Below are positions 26,690-36,437 of a DNA stretch of 64,000 bases, piece by piece. Made by a program: the position numbers and the translations under genes. Position 1 is the first letter of the stretch. Every line of letters begins with the position of its first letter. Source of the stretch: Bizionia sp. M204 (GTDB lineage Bacteria; Bacteroidota; Bacteroidia; Flavobacteriales; Flavobacteriaceae); the NCBI RefSeq assembly GCF_023205095.1, contig NZ_CP046242.1:795001-859000 (forward strand), read 5' to 3'. Under the pieces are notes generated by a model that was given only the letters and a program-made list of their open reading frames with translations, searched no databases and was not told the DNA's origin.

Positions 26690-27503
26690 ACAATAAATAT
26701 AACTTTTCTGGGGAATTAACTCTTAAAAAAATAGGTTTTAGTTCTGAATTGAGCGTTGGATGAAGCGTTTGTATATGTAGCGTTTTAAATAGTTGTTTGA
26801 TAAAACAGCATTTAAACAAGCTACTTATACAGGACTTTTAGACAATAGCTTATTGCTTTTTTGAGGTACGATAAAAAGTAATGTGCTATGGCGTAGTACT
26901 ACATTTACTAAACCTATTTTTTTATAACCTATTTCTTGGGTGGTGGGGAAAAGTGGACTCTAATGTTTGTTAGCGAAATGAAACAAACAAAGACTTGAGG
27001 TAAGGAATACTTGGACTTAACGATGGTTTTGTGCAGTTGAATGAGATAACGAATGTTATAATAAATTAACGTAATCCTTTAATTGTTCGACTGTTTAATG
27101 CTTATTCAAAATGTCCTTATATGTTCGGAAGTGAGCGTTGGATGAGCGGATATTTTACATAATAGCAGTTATAGCTACCAAAACATAATAACACGCCGTA
27201 GGCAACCATTGAAAAGGTTTTTGCTACTATAACTTCTATTATGTAACATAGCTTTGGGTTGTTTTTATGGCGCAATAGTTGTTTGAGCGTTGGCAATGGC
27301 TCTTTGCTTTTTTATTGTACTGATTTTTTAAAATAGCTACTTTTAAATAAAACAAGCAATGTGCCATTATAGCGTTGGCTACAATTATTGTGACATAAAA
27401 ACAACTATGTAGTGGCGAGGGGAACAACACAAAAGACAGAGGATTTTGAGGTACGAGAAAACTGGGTTTTGGGTTGTGGGGAAATTATACCTAAAAATGT
27501 AAT
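26690..27503. other. 814-bp structured non-coding region of the element
   Basis: No credible gene; a 63-codon frame at 27239-27430 sits on an inverted repeat. Three long imperfect inverted repeats occur: 26770-26798 with 26803-26831, 27155-27184 with 27216-27246, and 27258-27300 with 27363-27405. GAGCGTTGGATGA precedes the first two (near 26751 and 27133) and a variant (TGAGCGTTGG) lies in the third. TTGAGGTACGA is repeated at 26861-26871 and 27446-27456, each followed by a GTGGGGAAA motif. This could be a transfer or replication origin, or a structured RNA. Confidence 0.6.
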
Positions 27504-28058
27504 TTAACCTAAATCCTGAATCGTTTTTAATACTACTGAAAAACATTGATTTATTAAAACTATGTTATTTTCAATTACATCTTTCTTTTCTGCATAATAT
27601 TTAACATTATCTTCAGTTTGAATGTCATCGAAAAGACTTTCAAAATCCTCTAATTTAGAATCCAAGGTATCTATACATTCGCTATTTAAATCGAACGTAT
27701 CAAAGATGTTTTTGATAAAACCTACTTGATGTATAACTTCGGTATTAAGTTTAGATAATGATTCAACACCAATTTTATCACTAATAGCAATTACTTTTGA
27801 TATATTATTAAATTCTATCCAGCAAGCATCAATTTTAGTTTCTAAATAAGTGTATCTATTTTGATTACGATTAATTTTCTTTTGAATAGTATCAGCAATG
27901 TAAAGACCTACTAATAAGCCTAAAGCACCAAGAAGTAATCCAGGTACATCTAATTCTTTTTTAATTTCAAAATAATAAAACCTTGTAGCTATAAAACAGA
28001 TTAAAACACCAATAAAAAAAGCTAACAATAAGCGCCATTTATTTTTTTTCCATTGCAT
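27504..28058 (-). CDS. Membrane protein of the STAS/GHKL trio
   Basis: About 185 residues; I choose the ATG at 28058 (MQWKKNKWRLL), a second Met of a longer frame starting at 28064. Two membrane helices lie near the N-terminus (WRLLLAFFIGVLICFIATRF and LLLGALGLLVGLYIADTI), followed by a cytoplasmic helical domain of about 125 residues. The start overlaps the end of the STAS-like gene, so translation is coupled. It may be the membrane output or anchor of the module. Confidence 0.7.
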   Translation of the reverse strand: MQWKKNKWRLLLAFFIGVLICFIATRFYYFEIKKELDVPGLLLGALGLLVGLYIADTIQKKINRNQNRYTYLETKIDACWIEFNNISKVIAISDKIGVESLSKLNTEVIHQVGFIKNIFDTFDLNSECIDTLDSKLEDFESLFDDIQTEDNVKYYAEKKDVIENNIVLINQCFSVVLKTIQDLG

Positions 28059-28362
28059 AAACACCTTTTTTTATCCGTTCAATATATTTAGGAACTTCAT
28101 TTGACACAATAAGAAGCCTATGCCAAACTGCATCACCACCAAACGCTCCACCTAAAAGCCTAAAAGCTTCATTCAAGAAAGATGTCGTATAGCCGTTAGA
28201 TCCATCTAAAATGACTTTCAACTTTACGTCTTGAGCTAAAGCATCTTCATATCCTTTTTTTAATAATTTATCATAAAACTCTTGACCTGAAAATGGTCCA
28301 TCATCATAAGTACGCCAACCTGGTGTTCTTGCGAAATCTTTAGGTATATCAATTACTATCAT
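28039..28362 (-). CDS. STAS-like DUF4325 protein
   Basis: 107 residues with the DUF4325 pattern: ARTPGWRTYDDGPFSGQEFY, a strand LKVILDGSNGYTTSFLNEAF and LLGGAFGGDAV. The fold is related to STAS anti-anti-sigma domains. Here it follows a GHKL-ATPase gene by 2 bp and overlaps a membrane-protein gene by about 20 bp. A STAS partner of a GHKL kinase suggests a partner-switch type control, by analogy with RsbW/RsbV. Confidence 0.75.
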   Translation of the reverse strand: MIVIDIPKDFARTPGWRTYDDGPFSGQEFYDKLLKKGYEDALAQDVKLKVILDGSNGYTTSFLNEAFRLLGGAFGGDAVWHRLLIVSNEVPKYIERIKKGVYAMEKK

Positions 28363-28364
28363 AA

Positions 28365-29384
28365 CTACACAAAATATGCTGGTTTACAACTTTTATTTAC
28401 TTTCCAAAAATAATAAGTACCTGAAAAAGGAACTTTTATTTCTTCAAATTTCTGTTTGTCAAAATCTAAATATACGTCATTTGTTATAACTACTAAATTA
28501 GTGATTATATTGTCAGTATACAATTCATATATCGTTGGTAAGCCCTCACCACGCCAAGGTAGCCCTGTTTGAGATTCTATACCCTTTTTATATGCATTTT
28601 CTAAAATTGCAGAATTACTCTTAAAGTAATCTTTAACTTGTTGCCAACTATTATCTTCATAGTACTTCTTAATTATACCAACCCCATTGTCGACAAACGA
28701 AAATTTTACTGCATTATCTTTTTCTAAATGAGATACACCTAAATGCCAAAACACACTATTATCAGTTTGAAAGGCGTGGTCGCAAGAATTTCTTAACATT
28801 TCTCCTATTACTCCAAACAATTCTGGACATCTTGCCTCAACACCCCAAACAGTTTCCATTACTTTAGGCATTTCAGGCTCTAATTCAACTTGAGAAGTTG
28901 TAATATCTCCTGTATGTATTATAATGTTTTTAGTTTTCAAATTTTCAGGTGCAACATATCCTCTCATATATTTAAAAAAGCCTGATTGCTCCAGTTTATT
29001 ACGAGCAATTGTATTTAATGGCTTCTCACCTTTCAAACCTATGCCAGCATTGGTTAACTCTTTCATTACTGAAAGCAACATACCAATAGCACCTTCTCCA
29101 ATATCAGTTACCTTATGTAGTCTAATATTGATAATATTTTCTGTTTTACCTAAATCCTTTAAAAGAGATATAAAACGCAATACTTCCTCTGAATAACCTA
29201 ACTGAAGTGTTAAAATCTCTGGTGCAATAACTTCTGCATACCTACTAAAATACTTGCGCTTCTGATTAAGCTTTACTTTAGCTAACCTTAATCTTTTTTT
29301 CTTCTCTTTTCTACGCTTTTTGCGTCTTTCTTCTTTTAGAAAACGATTATAATTAAAAGCTTTATTTGATTTGTCCTTTTTCAA
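28365..29384 (-). CDS. GHKL-ATPase protein with STAS-like N-terminal part
   Basis: 339 residues. A very basic N-terminus (residues 15-45, Lys/Arg-rich), then a STAS-like segment (IRLHKVTDIGEGAIGMLLSV, near 88-107) and a GHKL ATP-binding domain: N box ELFGVIGEMLRNSCDHAF (Glu195, Asn199, His203), G1 box FVDNGVGI (232-237), and a glycine-rich RGEGLPTIYEL as G2. It lacks a phosphoacceptor His domain, so it is anti-sigma-like or MutL-like rather than a sensor kinase. Starts 27 bp after hsdR ends. Confidence 0.7.
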   Translation of the reverse strand: MKKDKSNKAFNYNRFLKEERRKKRRKEKKKRLRLAKVKLNQKRKYFSRYAEVIAPEILTLQLGYSEEVLRFISLLKDLGKTENIINIRLHKVTDIGEGAIGMLLSVMKELTNAGIGLKGEKPLNTIARNKLEQSGFFKYMRGYVAPENLKTKNIIIHTGDITTSQVELEPEMPKVMETVWGVEARCPELFGVIGEMLRNSCDHAFQTDNSVFWHLGVSHLEKDNAVKFSFVDNGVGIIKKYYEDNSWQQVKDYFKSNSAILENAYKKGIESQTGLPWRGEGLPTIYELYTDNIITNLVVITNDVYLDFDKQKFEEIKVPFSGTYYFWKVNKSCKPAYFV

Positions 29385-29411
29385 TAAATTAATTGGTATG
29401 AAATATTACAA

Positions 29412-32400
29412 CTAAATTGTTTTTTCAAAATCATCACATAGTTGGTTTACTATGTCCTCTGTTTCTTTGATAAAGAATTGACCTAATTCTTTTTTATTAC
29501 GTCTGATGTATTTCTTAAAAATTATTTCAAAGTCTTTATAGATTTCGTCTTCATCAAAAACGGTTTTAGTACTTTTCATTTTGGCAATTAAGCGACTTCC
29601 CTCTTTATTTACGTACTCAAAAAAGGCTTCTATTTTATGTTGAAAATCTAATATTAAGGCTTCTATTTCTTCTTCCTCTTCATTACGTTTTTCTATAACT
29701 GCTAAAATATCAAACTTATATTGTTTACCTGGTTTACCTGATGGCTCATTAGTACCTGGTTTGCCTTTAGACTTTTCTTCCTCTTCTGGTGGCGCAACAA
29801 TACCTAATCTATTATCAAAATACACCTCAACGTCATCTATTAAATCTTTTGTACCTGATAAAGAATTATACAATACACTATACCTGTACCAAAACTCTGT
29901 AAAATAATCGTCGCTATACTTGTCTTCTATTTCAATAACATAAGCTATCAGATTAAGGATTTTGAAGTATTTGTTAATGTTTAGTTTTAGCTTTTTAGCT
30001 TCCTCTGGTTGCTTTCTTACGAATTGTGTAATTGTGTTTTCTAAATCTAAAATAGGCTGAATACTATCTTTCTTTCCTAATTGGTATGCCTTAAATTCTT
30101 TAAAATGCAGTTTAAAAATATGCTCTTGATTAAGATTCTCGTAAATATCTTGCAATAATTGTTCTTGCCCTAATGGGTCGAAGTCACTAACCACTACATT
30201 ACTAAAGTGTTCAAACGCTTGTTTGATATTGTTTACGTTTACATTTTTATAGGATAAGTCTATAATCTTACAATCTTTCTTATACTTTCCTGCTGTTCTA
30301 TTTACTCTTGAAATGGTTTGAATTGCATTAATACCTCTTACTTCCTTGTCTAAAAACAAAGTATGCAATTTAGGTTCATCAAATCCTGTTTGTAATTTAT
30401 CTACAACTATTATTAAACCATTCTTTTTGATAGCAAAATTCTGCAATACTTTAGATTCTGATAAGCCACCGTTTAATGTTGATGCGCTTTCATACTTTTG
30501 TCCATCTGAACTATACACAATATAGATAGGTGCATCTTTAAAACGTTCATATTTTTTTTCATCTACAAACTCATTAAAATACTGTTGTATGTACTTACGA
30601 TATTTAATAGCTGCTTTAATTGAAGAGGCTGCAAACATTGCTTTTGCTGTTCCTCTAATATTATGATATACCGCAGTTACTAATCGTTTAGCTACAAACT
30701 TTGAAATCGCTTCAATTCGTTCTTCGTTTTCGTATATATTCTTTTTACTTATTCTATATTTTTTACCATTAGCATCAACACCTTCTTCTAGATTGTCTGG
30801 TAAGGATTGTTCGTGATAACCTGTATCACCTTCAAAACCTTCAGTTGCATCGTCTGGCTTTTCAAAATACATTTTAGCTGATACAGGAACAATACCTTTT
30901 ATGGGATTCAAAATATAACCATCTTCAATAGCTTCCTTCATTGTGTAACTATCAAAGGGAACCCAAATTTTCTCCGCTTCTGCATATTTATTGTACTCTC
31001 CAAAACGTGCTAAAGTAACATCGCTTGGTGTTGCTGTAAAACCTATGATTAAATTTTTCTTGTTGTATGTTTTTTTATACTCTTTATTGCTATCAAAACT
31101 GTTTTGTAATTCATCAAACAGCGATACCATTTCTTCGTGTTGTTGCCCTGTATTAGAACGGTGTATTTCGTCAATTAAAAAAGCAATACGCATAGATGCT
31201 AATTTTTGCACTACCTCATCATCTAAAAACTCTCTTATTGAATTGAACTTTTGAAGATTTACTACAACTATACGTTTGTCTGTATTTAATGCTTCGAGAA
31301 ATGATTTTTTGCTATTGGCTTCTATGAACATACTATTGGCAATATTCATATTGTACATTTTGCTATCTAACTGATCTCTTAATTGTACTCTATCTACCAC
31401 CAACATTATTTTATCATACACAAACTCATCATTCTTACGTAAATCTTTTAGCATTAATGACGACCAACCTATAATATTACTTTTACCAAAACCTGCTGCA
31501 TATTGTAAGAGCAATGAATAGACGTTTTTATTGTTTTGATACTTTTGCCTTTTGTTAATTAAATCTTCAATTTGAACAGCACCTAACCCTTTTGCAGTTA
31601 GTTGTTGACGTAGTTTATTGATAAAGTAATCTGGTTCGTCTTCGTGTTCTAAAAACTCATCAATTTTACTAATAATTTTATCTGAACCAAACTTTTGTTT
31701 GGGTCTTGGTGCAATTAATCTACCATCATTATGCTTGTACTCTTTTTGTTTAGCTCTGTCTGATTTTACTAATTCACGTTCAATAAAGTTATAATAGAGT
31801 ATTTCACGCTCTATCATTTTTTTGCTATACAACGCCTTAAAAACTTCTTCAAAACGTTGTTGCTTTGTTGCTTCGTTATTTAGTATTGGGTATGCTTTTA
31901 AGTCGTAGGCTACTTTTGTTTTGTATTCTTCAAAATCATAGGTTCTATCTTCAACTTTTGTTTTGATTGAATCGAAATGATTTGATATGTTTCTAATAAT
32001 AAATGTATCCTGCACATCTGTAGTAGTAATGTGAATCGCTTTTTCAAAAATCTTTAGAAAATCTTTTCTTATGGTTTGAGATACATCGTTACCATCTGCA
32101 ATATCTAAATAGCTTGTTACTGCTTTTTGATAGTCGTTTGCTATTTTTATTTTACCATCTTTACTGGCTGTTTGATTGTTATAATTAGATTTTAATTCTG
32201 AATAGCCTAAAAAGATACCGTTTACAAAAAAGGTAATATCTGGACGAAAACTAAATTGTTTTTTATCTTGATAATGATACATATATGGCAACTCTTGTAC
32301 TACAGAAAATATATTTTCATCAAATAAGGCATCACCTTGAGTAATACTACCGCTTGGATAAAACAAATTGATTTTAACACCTTTAAAGGTTACTGACTTA

Positions 32401-32684
32401 TTATTATTAATAAACAGCGCCATATTCATAGATTCACCTACACGCTTATTTAAAAACTCCTGAAACTCTTGTAACAACTCTTTTTCGTTATTATTGAATT
32501 TTTTTAGTAAGGTTCTGTATGCTTTTTTATTGAGCGTCGTTTCACTTATAAAATATTTTAAATCTTCAACTATAAAATGAAGTTTAGAAACCGTATTTGC
32601 TTTTACTTCTTTGTATTGTAACCCATCTGCACGATTGGTAAAGAAGTTCATTAAGTATTTATCTTGTAGTACTAATTCATCCAT
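29412..32684 (-). CDS. hsdR: Type I restriction enzyme, R subunit
   Basis: 1090 residues, normal for HsdR. N-terminal PD-(D/E)xK nuclease (Asp149, then Glu163-Leu-Lys165 in GYSELKS), then an SF2 translocase: Walker A LLQYAAGFGKSN near residue 395, DEIH box FLIDEIHRS, TATPSD, QTGFDEPKL (motif V) and QTISRVNR (motif VI), with a helical C-terminal part that contacts the methylase. It cleaves DNA far from unmethylated sites. Follows hsdS by 2 bp. Confidence 0.95.
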   Translation of the reverse strand: MDELVLQDKYLMNFFTNRADGLQYKEVKANTVSKLHFIVEDLKYFISETTLNKKAYRTLLKKFNNNEKELLQEFQEFLNKRVGESMNMALFINNNKSVTFKGVKINLFYPSGSITQGDALFDENIFSVVQELPYMYHYQDKKQFSFRPDITFFVNGIFLGYSELKSNYNNQTASKDGKIKIANDYQKAVTSYLDIADGNDVSQTIRKDFLKIFEKAIHITTTDVQDTFIIRNISNHFDSIKTKVEDRTYDFEEYKTKVAYDLKAYPILNNEATKQQRFEEVFKALYSKKMIEREILYYNFIERELVKSDRAKQKEYKHNDGRLIAPRPKQKFGSDKIISKIDEFLEHEDEPDYFINKLRQQLTAKGLGAVQIEDLINKRQKYQNNKNVYSLLLQYAAGFGKSNIIGWSSLMLKDLRKNDEFVYDKIMLVVDRVQLRDQLDSKMYNMNIANSMFIEANSKKSFLEALNTDKRIVVVNLQKFNSIREFLDDEVVQKLASMRIAFLIDEIHRSNTGQQHEEMVSLFDELQNSFDSNKEYKKTYNKKNLIIGFTATPSDVTLARFGEYNKYAEAEKIWVPFDSYTMKEAIEDGYILNPIKGIVPVSAKMYFEKPDDATEGFEGDTGYHEQSLPDNLEEGVDANGKKYRISKKNIYENEERIEAISKFVAKRLVTAVYHNIRGTAKAMFAASSIKAAIKYRKYIQQYFNEFVDEKKYERFKDAPIYIVYSSDGQKYESASTLNGGLSESKVLQNFAIKKNGLIIVVDKLQTGFDEPKLHTLFLDKEVRGINAIQTISRVNRTAGKYKKDCKIIDLSYKNVNVNNIKQAFEHFSNVVVSDFDPLGQEQLLQDIYENLNQEHIFKLHFKEFKAYQLGKKDSIQPILDLENTITQFVRKQPEEAKKLKLNINKYFKILNLIAYVIEIEDKYSDDYFTEFWYRYSVLYNSLSGTKDLIDDVEVYFDNRLGIVAPPEEEEKSKGKPGTNEPSGKPGKQYKFDILAVIEKRNEEEEEIEALILDFQHKIEAFFEYVNKEGSRLIAKMKSTKTVFDEDEIYKDFEIIFKKYIRRNKKELGQFFIKETEDIVNQLCDDFEKTI

Positions 32685-32686
32685 AA

Positions 32687-34024
32687 TTATCCGTTTTGGT
32701 GGTTAGACGTAGATGTAACCACTTTTACTTTACCAGTTACCACCTCGTTAATTAAAGTTTTTCGTAATTCTTTTAAGGTGGAAATTTGAGTTTCTATGTT
32801 TTTTACAATGTTGTCAATAGTTGCTGTTTTATCATCTAAATAATCTGCTATTTGTAGTTGTTCTTGAAATGGCGGAAAAGCGAAAGATAACTTATACAAT
32901 GTGCTAACGGTTAACTGGTTAATTGTTGATGTCATAAACACCCCTGACTGAAAATCAAATAAAATTGATTTAAAAAAATAAGATAAAAAACGATAATTTT
33001 TAGACCTTAAAACAGTCATAAATGCACCAAAAGTATAATCCTTGGTCTTTTCATCGATTACAATATTTTTACCTATAAGTCTTCTACTACCATTTCTTGA
33101 GCAAATTAAAATATCACCTACTTTTGTGAGATGATGTTTAGGTATAACCTTGTTAACATAAACATTGTTTAAAAAACAAGGCTTGTCATTTTGTATATTA
33201 GATGAGCGCAAGACTAAAATACCTTCACCCTGATCCACTATGTCAGAAGGTGAATAAACAATACCTATTATAGCTTTACCAACATCTTTTAATCGCTTAA
33301 CCTGCCAATGTTCAGGTATCGAACCAAGCCAATCAATACCACTAAATTTTAATTTAACTACATTATCTAAACCTTTAGTAATAGCCTCATTAATGAGATT
33401 TTTACGGTAATTTTTATAATGTTTTGTTTTTTGTTGTAATAGCTTTATTTTTTTATCTATTGCTGTAGTTTTAGCATCTAAATAATTGGCTATTTGATTT
33501 TGCTCTGGTAGAGGTGGCAAAGTAAAAAACATATTTTTAAAACTTTCCTTACCTATGTTTGGTTGCCCATTTCTATTTAATAAATAGTTAATTTGTTCTT
33601 CTGTAATTTGACTTGCCAATAAAAAAAATAAAAAAGTTTTATTAAGTTTTTTTTTGTCTGGGAAAAAGTTACCTACACGATAGTTTTGTAAAATTGGTTC
33701 ATCAATTGGACCAACTCTTATTATTTTACCAATAGTGCCACCAGTTAAAGCCATTAATATATCATCTTGATAAACTCTAATAGATTTAAAAGATTTTAAT
33801 CTATCAGAAGCTATGAAACTACTTTTTGTTAAATCTAACTTACCTTTAGGATTGAGTTGAGATATTTTAACAATGCGTACACCGTCATTTGTGAAATCGT
33901 AATCTCTAAATTGATAACCGTGTCTTAAAAATACATTATCAATAAATCGAAAGCTTTCCCAATGTGCAGGAATATTTCCTAACCACTTTATTTCTGAATC
34001 TTTATAATTAATATATTTTTCCAT
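32687..34024 (-). CDS. hsdS: Type I restriction-modification, specificity subunit
   Basis: 445 residues with two target-recognition domains, each introduced by a similar phrase (WLGNIPAHWESFRFIDNVF and WLGSIPEHWQVKRLKDVG, about 220 residues apart), and conserved coiled helices after each (LPPLPEQNQIANYLDAKT and FPPFQEQLQIADYLDDKT). The repeats fit a bipartite recognition site; the target cannot be read from the sequence. It overlaps the hsdM stop by 1 base. Confidence 0.95.
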   Translation of the reverse strand: MEKYINYKDSEIKWLGNIPAHWESFRFIDNVFLRHGYQFRDYDFTNDGVRIVKISQLNPKGKLDLTKSSFIASDRLKSFKSIRVYQDDILMALTGGTIGKIIRVGPIDEPILQNYRVGNFFPDKKKLNKTFLFFLLASQITEEQINYLLNRNGQPNIGKESFKNMFFTLPPLPEQNQIANYLDAKTTAIDKKIKLLQQKTKHYKNYRKNLINEAITKGLDNVVKLKFSGIDWLGSIPEHWQVKRLKDVGKAIIGIVYSPSDIVDQGEGILVLRSSNIQNDKPCFLNNVYVNKVIPKHHLTKVGDILICSRNGSRRLIGKNIVIDEKTKDYTFGAFMTVLRSKNYRFLSYFFKSILFDFQSGVFMTSTINQLTVSTLYKLSFAFPPFQEQLQIADYLDDKTATIDNIVKNIETQISTLKELRKTLINEVVTGKVKVVTSTSNHQNG

Positions 34025-36117
34025 TATAAAACTAATTCTTGCTCCAGATTAGACAATTTATTTTCCAACTCTTTTAAATCAATTACGATTTCTTTTATAG
34101 AGCGTAATTTTTCAGGTTTGTAAAACACTTTATTAAAATTGATTTCAACCCCTATTGTGTTTTCTATATATCTAAATGGTTTGGTAATGTACTTTGCCAT
34201 AAAATTGGCAATGTCTTGTTGGTTTTCTACTTCAATAGGATTATATGGTATAACCTCATAATCTTTCTCGTAATCAGGTGTTAACTCTACAGAGATAGTA
34301 ATACTGGCTTCTCTGATTTTAGTAGCCTTTTTAAAGGTTGGTTTAATGACAATTTTGCCATTACCCATTACATCTGCACCGTTTTTATGAACCGCTACTA
34401 TAGATTCTTTTTCGGTATCAAAATAGTAATTTGCTTTTTCAGTATCTACACTTAAATACGGTATGGATTGGTCGAAATTTGCTATTAGTGGCTTTATATG
34501 GTTGCTGAAATAATCGAATAAAGAATCGTGCCTTGTAGTATCAAAATCAGTTAAAACAAACTCTGTGATTTCAATTTCTTCATCCTCAATTTTTTGATGA
34601 ACCTTAATTGGGTTTAATTTTATAGAATTAGCTCTTATAGATTCACCAGCTTTGTTTTTCTTTATAGGTAGTCTATCTTCTAATGTTAAACCATTTTCAT
34701 CTACATTGGTTAACATTATGGCTTGTTTATTAAAATAGAAGTGCCATTTATCAAACACCCTTGCGTATTCCGTGTCTTTAAAATTGGTTAAGGCATCAAT
34801 AATGGTTTTTCTGTTATCATATACCATTTCTTTACGCTTTTTACCTTTACTCTTTTTTAAAGGCTCGTAGAATTTGCTACCATCAATCAGGATAACTTTG
34901 TCTTTACGTTCTTCAGATTTATTCTTGTTAAAAATCCATAAATAAGTATAAATACCTGTATTGAAAAATTCATCGGTAGGCATTTGTATAATTGCTTCTA
35001 CCCAATCGTTATCAAAGAAATACTTTCTAATATTACTTTCACCACTACCAGCATCGCCACTAAATAAGGTAGAACCGTTATGTACTACTACGGATAAGCC
35101 TTTAGTATCTAATTGCGATAAAATATGTTGTGTAAAAAGAAACTGCCCATCTGAAATAGAAGGTAAAGCGTGGAAACGTTCTGTGGTGTCATTTTCAATA
35201 TCTTTTTTATACCCTTTCCAATCAACACCGTAAGGTGGATTTGCTACAATAATATCGAATTGCTTTTCTATAAATGAAATATTAGTAAGCGTGTTACCAT
35301 AACGAATATCAGAATCATTACGAAAACGACTTTCTATTTTTGCAAGTGCATATAAACTATCGCTCCAATCCTCACCATAGGTTTTTGTAGGTCTATTAAA
35401 GTGTTCTTTAATTCTATCTTCTACACCGAATAATAAGTTTCCTCCGCCACACGTTGGATCATATATTGTTAAAAACTCTCCGTTATCTTTTATTTTAGAA
35501 AGAATAATTTCAGAAATTAAAGAGATAATATCATCTGGTGTATATTGTTCTCCAGCAGTTTCAGCAGAAATGTCTGCCCATTTGCGTTTTATATGTTCTT
35601 CTAAAGTAGTAATGTCAGAGTTATTAAAAGGTGTTAAATCAATTTCACTCCATTTTTTTACGGTATCAAAAAGAATGTCTTTTTTACGTAATTGACCACT
35701 AACACCAGAAATATCTAAATACTTTTCTTCTGTATTCCCTCTATCAACGCCTAAAAGTTCTTTTGTTTCAGGGTCGAATGCTTTTAAGTAAGCATCAAAA
35801 TCGTTGTCGAATGTTTTGTCATTTCTACAAATTTCAGCTAATGTTTTCTGATTTTTAATTACTAAATCATTGTACCCAATATTGTAATCTTTAAACTCTT
35901 CAATAAAGTCGTTTACATCATCAATATCCTTAATGGTCTCGGCATCAAAATCTTTTAGTAATTCCTTGTAATGACGTATCAATCTACTTTCCAACATTAT
36001 CATTGCAAAGTAGGGCATCATATATTTAGGGAAGTCTGATTGTTTAATACCTGATGCTATTAAAAGGTCGGCAGTTGACCATACTTTAGATTCGTATTGT
36101 AGTATATTTTGGCTCAT
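34024..36117 (-). CDS. hsdM: Type I restriction-modification, N6-adenine methyltransferase subunit
   Basis: 697 residues. Helical N-terminal domain, then the catalytic domain: SAM motif IYDPTCGGGNLLFG (Asp220-Pro-Thr-Cys-Gly) and IVANPPYGVDW (NPPY 293-296), the gamma-class N6-adenine methylase order. It forms the M2S methylase with HsdS and protects host DNA. The XRE regulator gene ends 4 bp upstream of its start. Four plus-strand short frames here are shadows. Confidence 0.95.
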   Translation of the reverse strand: MSQNILQYESKVWSTADLLIASGIKQSDFPKYMMPYFAMIMLESRLIRHYKELLKDFDAETIKDIDDVNDFIEEFKDYNIGYNDLVIKNQKTLAEICRNDKTFDNDFDAYLKAFDPETKELLGVDRGNTEEKYLDISGVSGQLRKKDILFDTVKKWSEIDLTPFNNSDITTLEEHIKRKWADISAETAGEQYTPDDIISLISEIILSKIKDNGEFLTIYDPTCGGGNLLFGVEDRIKEHFNRPTKTYGEDWSDSLYALAKIESRFRNDSDIRYGNTLTNISFIEKQFDIIVANPPYGVDWKGYKKDIENDTTERFHALPSISDGQFLFTQHILSQLDTKGLSVVVHNGSTLFSGDAGSGESNIRKYFFDNDWVEAIIQMPTDEFFNTGIYTYLWIFNKNKSEERKDKVILIDGSKFYEPLKKSKGKKRKEMVYDNRKTIIDALTNFKDTEYARVFDKWHFYFNKQAIMLTNVDENGLTLEDRLPIKKNKAGESIRANSIKLNPIKVHQKIEDEEIEITEFVLTDFDTTRHDSLFDYFSNHIKPLIANFDQSIPYLSVDTEKANYYFDTEKESIVAVHKNGADVMGNGKIVIKPTFKKATKIREASITISVELTPDYEKDYEVIPYNPIEVENQQDIANFMAKYITKPFRYIENTIGVEINFNKVFYKPEKLRSIKEIVIDLKELENKLSNLEQELVL

Positions 36118-36121
36118 ATAA

Positions 36122-36316
36122 TTAATTGTCTTTTGTGTCTAATAATTCTTTTGGGTTAACGCTTAAAATATTAGCAATTTCATACAGCACCTCTAAACTT
36201 GGTTGGTTTCTGTTTTGAACATAACCATTAACTGTATTAAAGCTTTTACCTAACTTTTCTGCTAACCAAACTTGCTTGATTCCTTTTGCTTCAAGTACTT
36301 CTTTAATTCGGTTCAT
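36122..36316 (-). CDS. XRE-type regulator of the type I system
   Basis: 64 residues, one helix-turn-helix domain: IKQVWLAEKLGKSFNTVNGY with the recognition helix FNTVNGYVQNR, then LEVLYEIANILSVNPKELL. It is placed immediately before hsdM, as the controller proteins of restriction systems often are, and likely sets the order of methylase and nuclease expression. Confidence 0.85.
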   Translation of the reverse strand: MNRIKEVLEAKGIKQVWLAEKLGKSFNTVNGYVQNRNQPSLEVLYEIANILSVNPKELLDTKDN

Positions 36317-36437
36317 AGGGAATAAAATTGAATGTTAAATATATAGTTTTTACTTTGTATTTATATAACGTATTGCATTATATTTTTTATAATGATTTTA
36401 AAACAGTAAACATTGCAAAGATTGCAAGGTTTGCAAC

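Noticed and set aside
27239-27430. 63-codon minus-strand frame as a gene
   Set aside because: It coincides with the arms of a 43-bp inverted repeat and has odd composition, so it is best read as non-coding structure.
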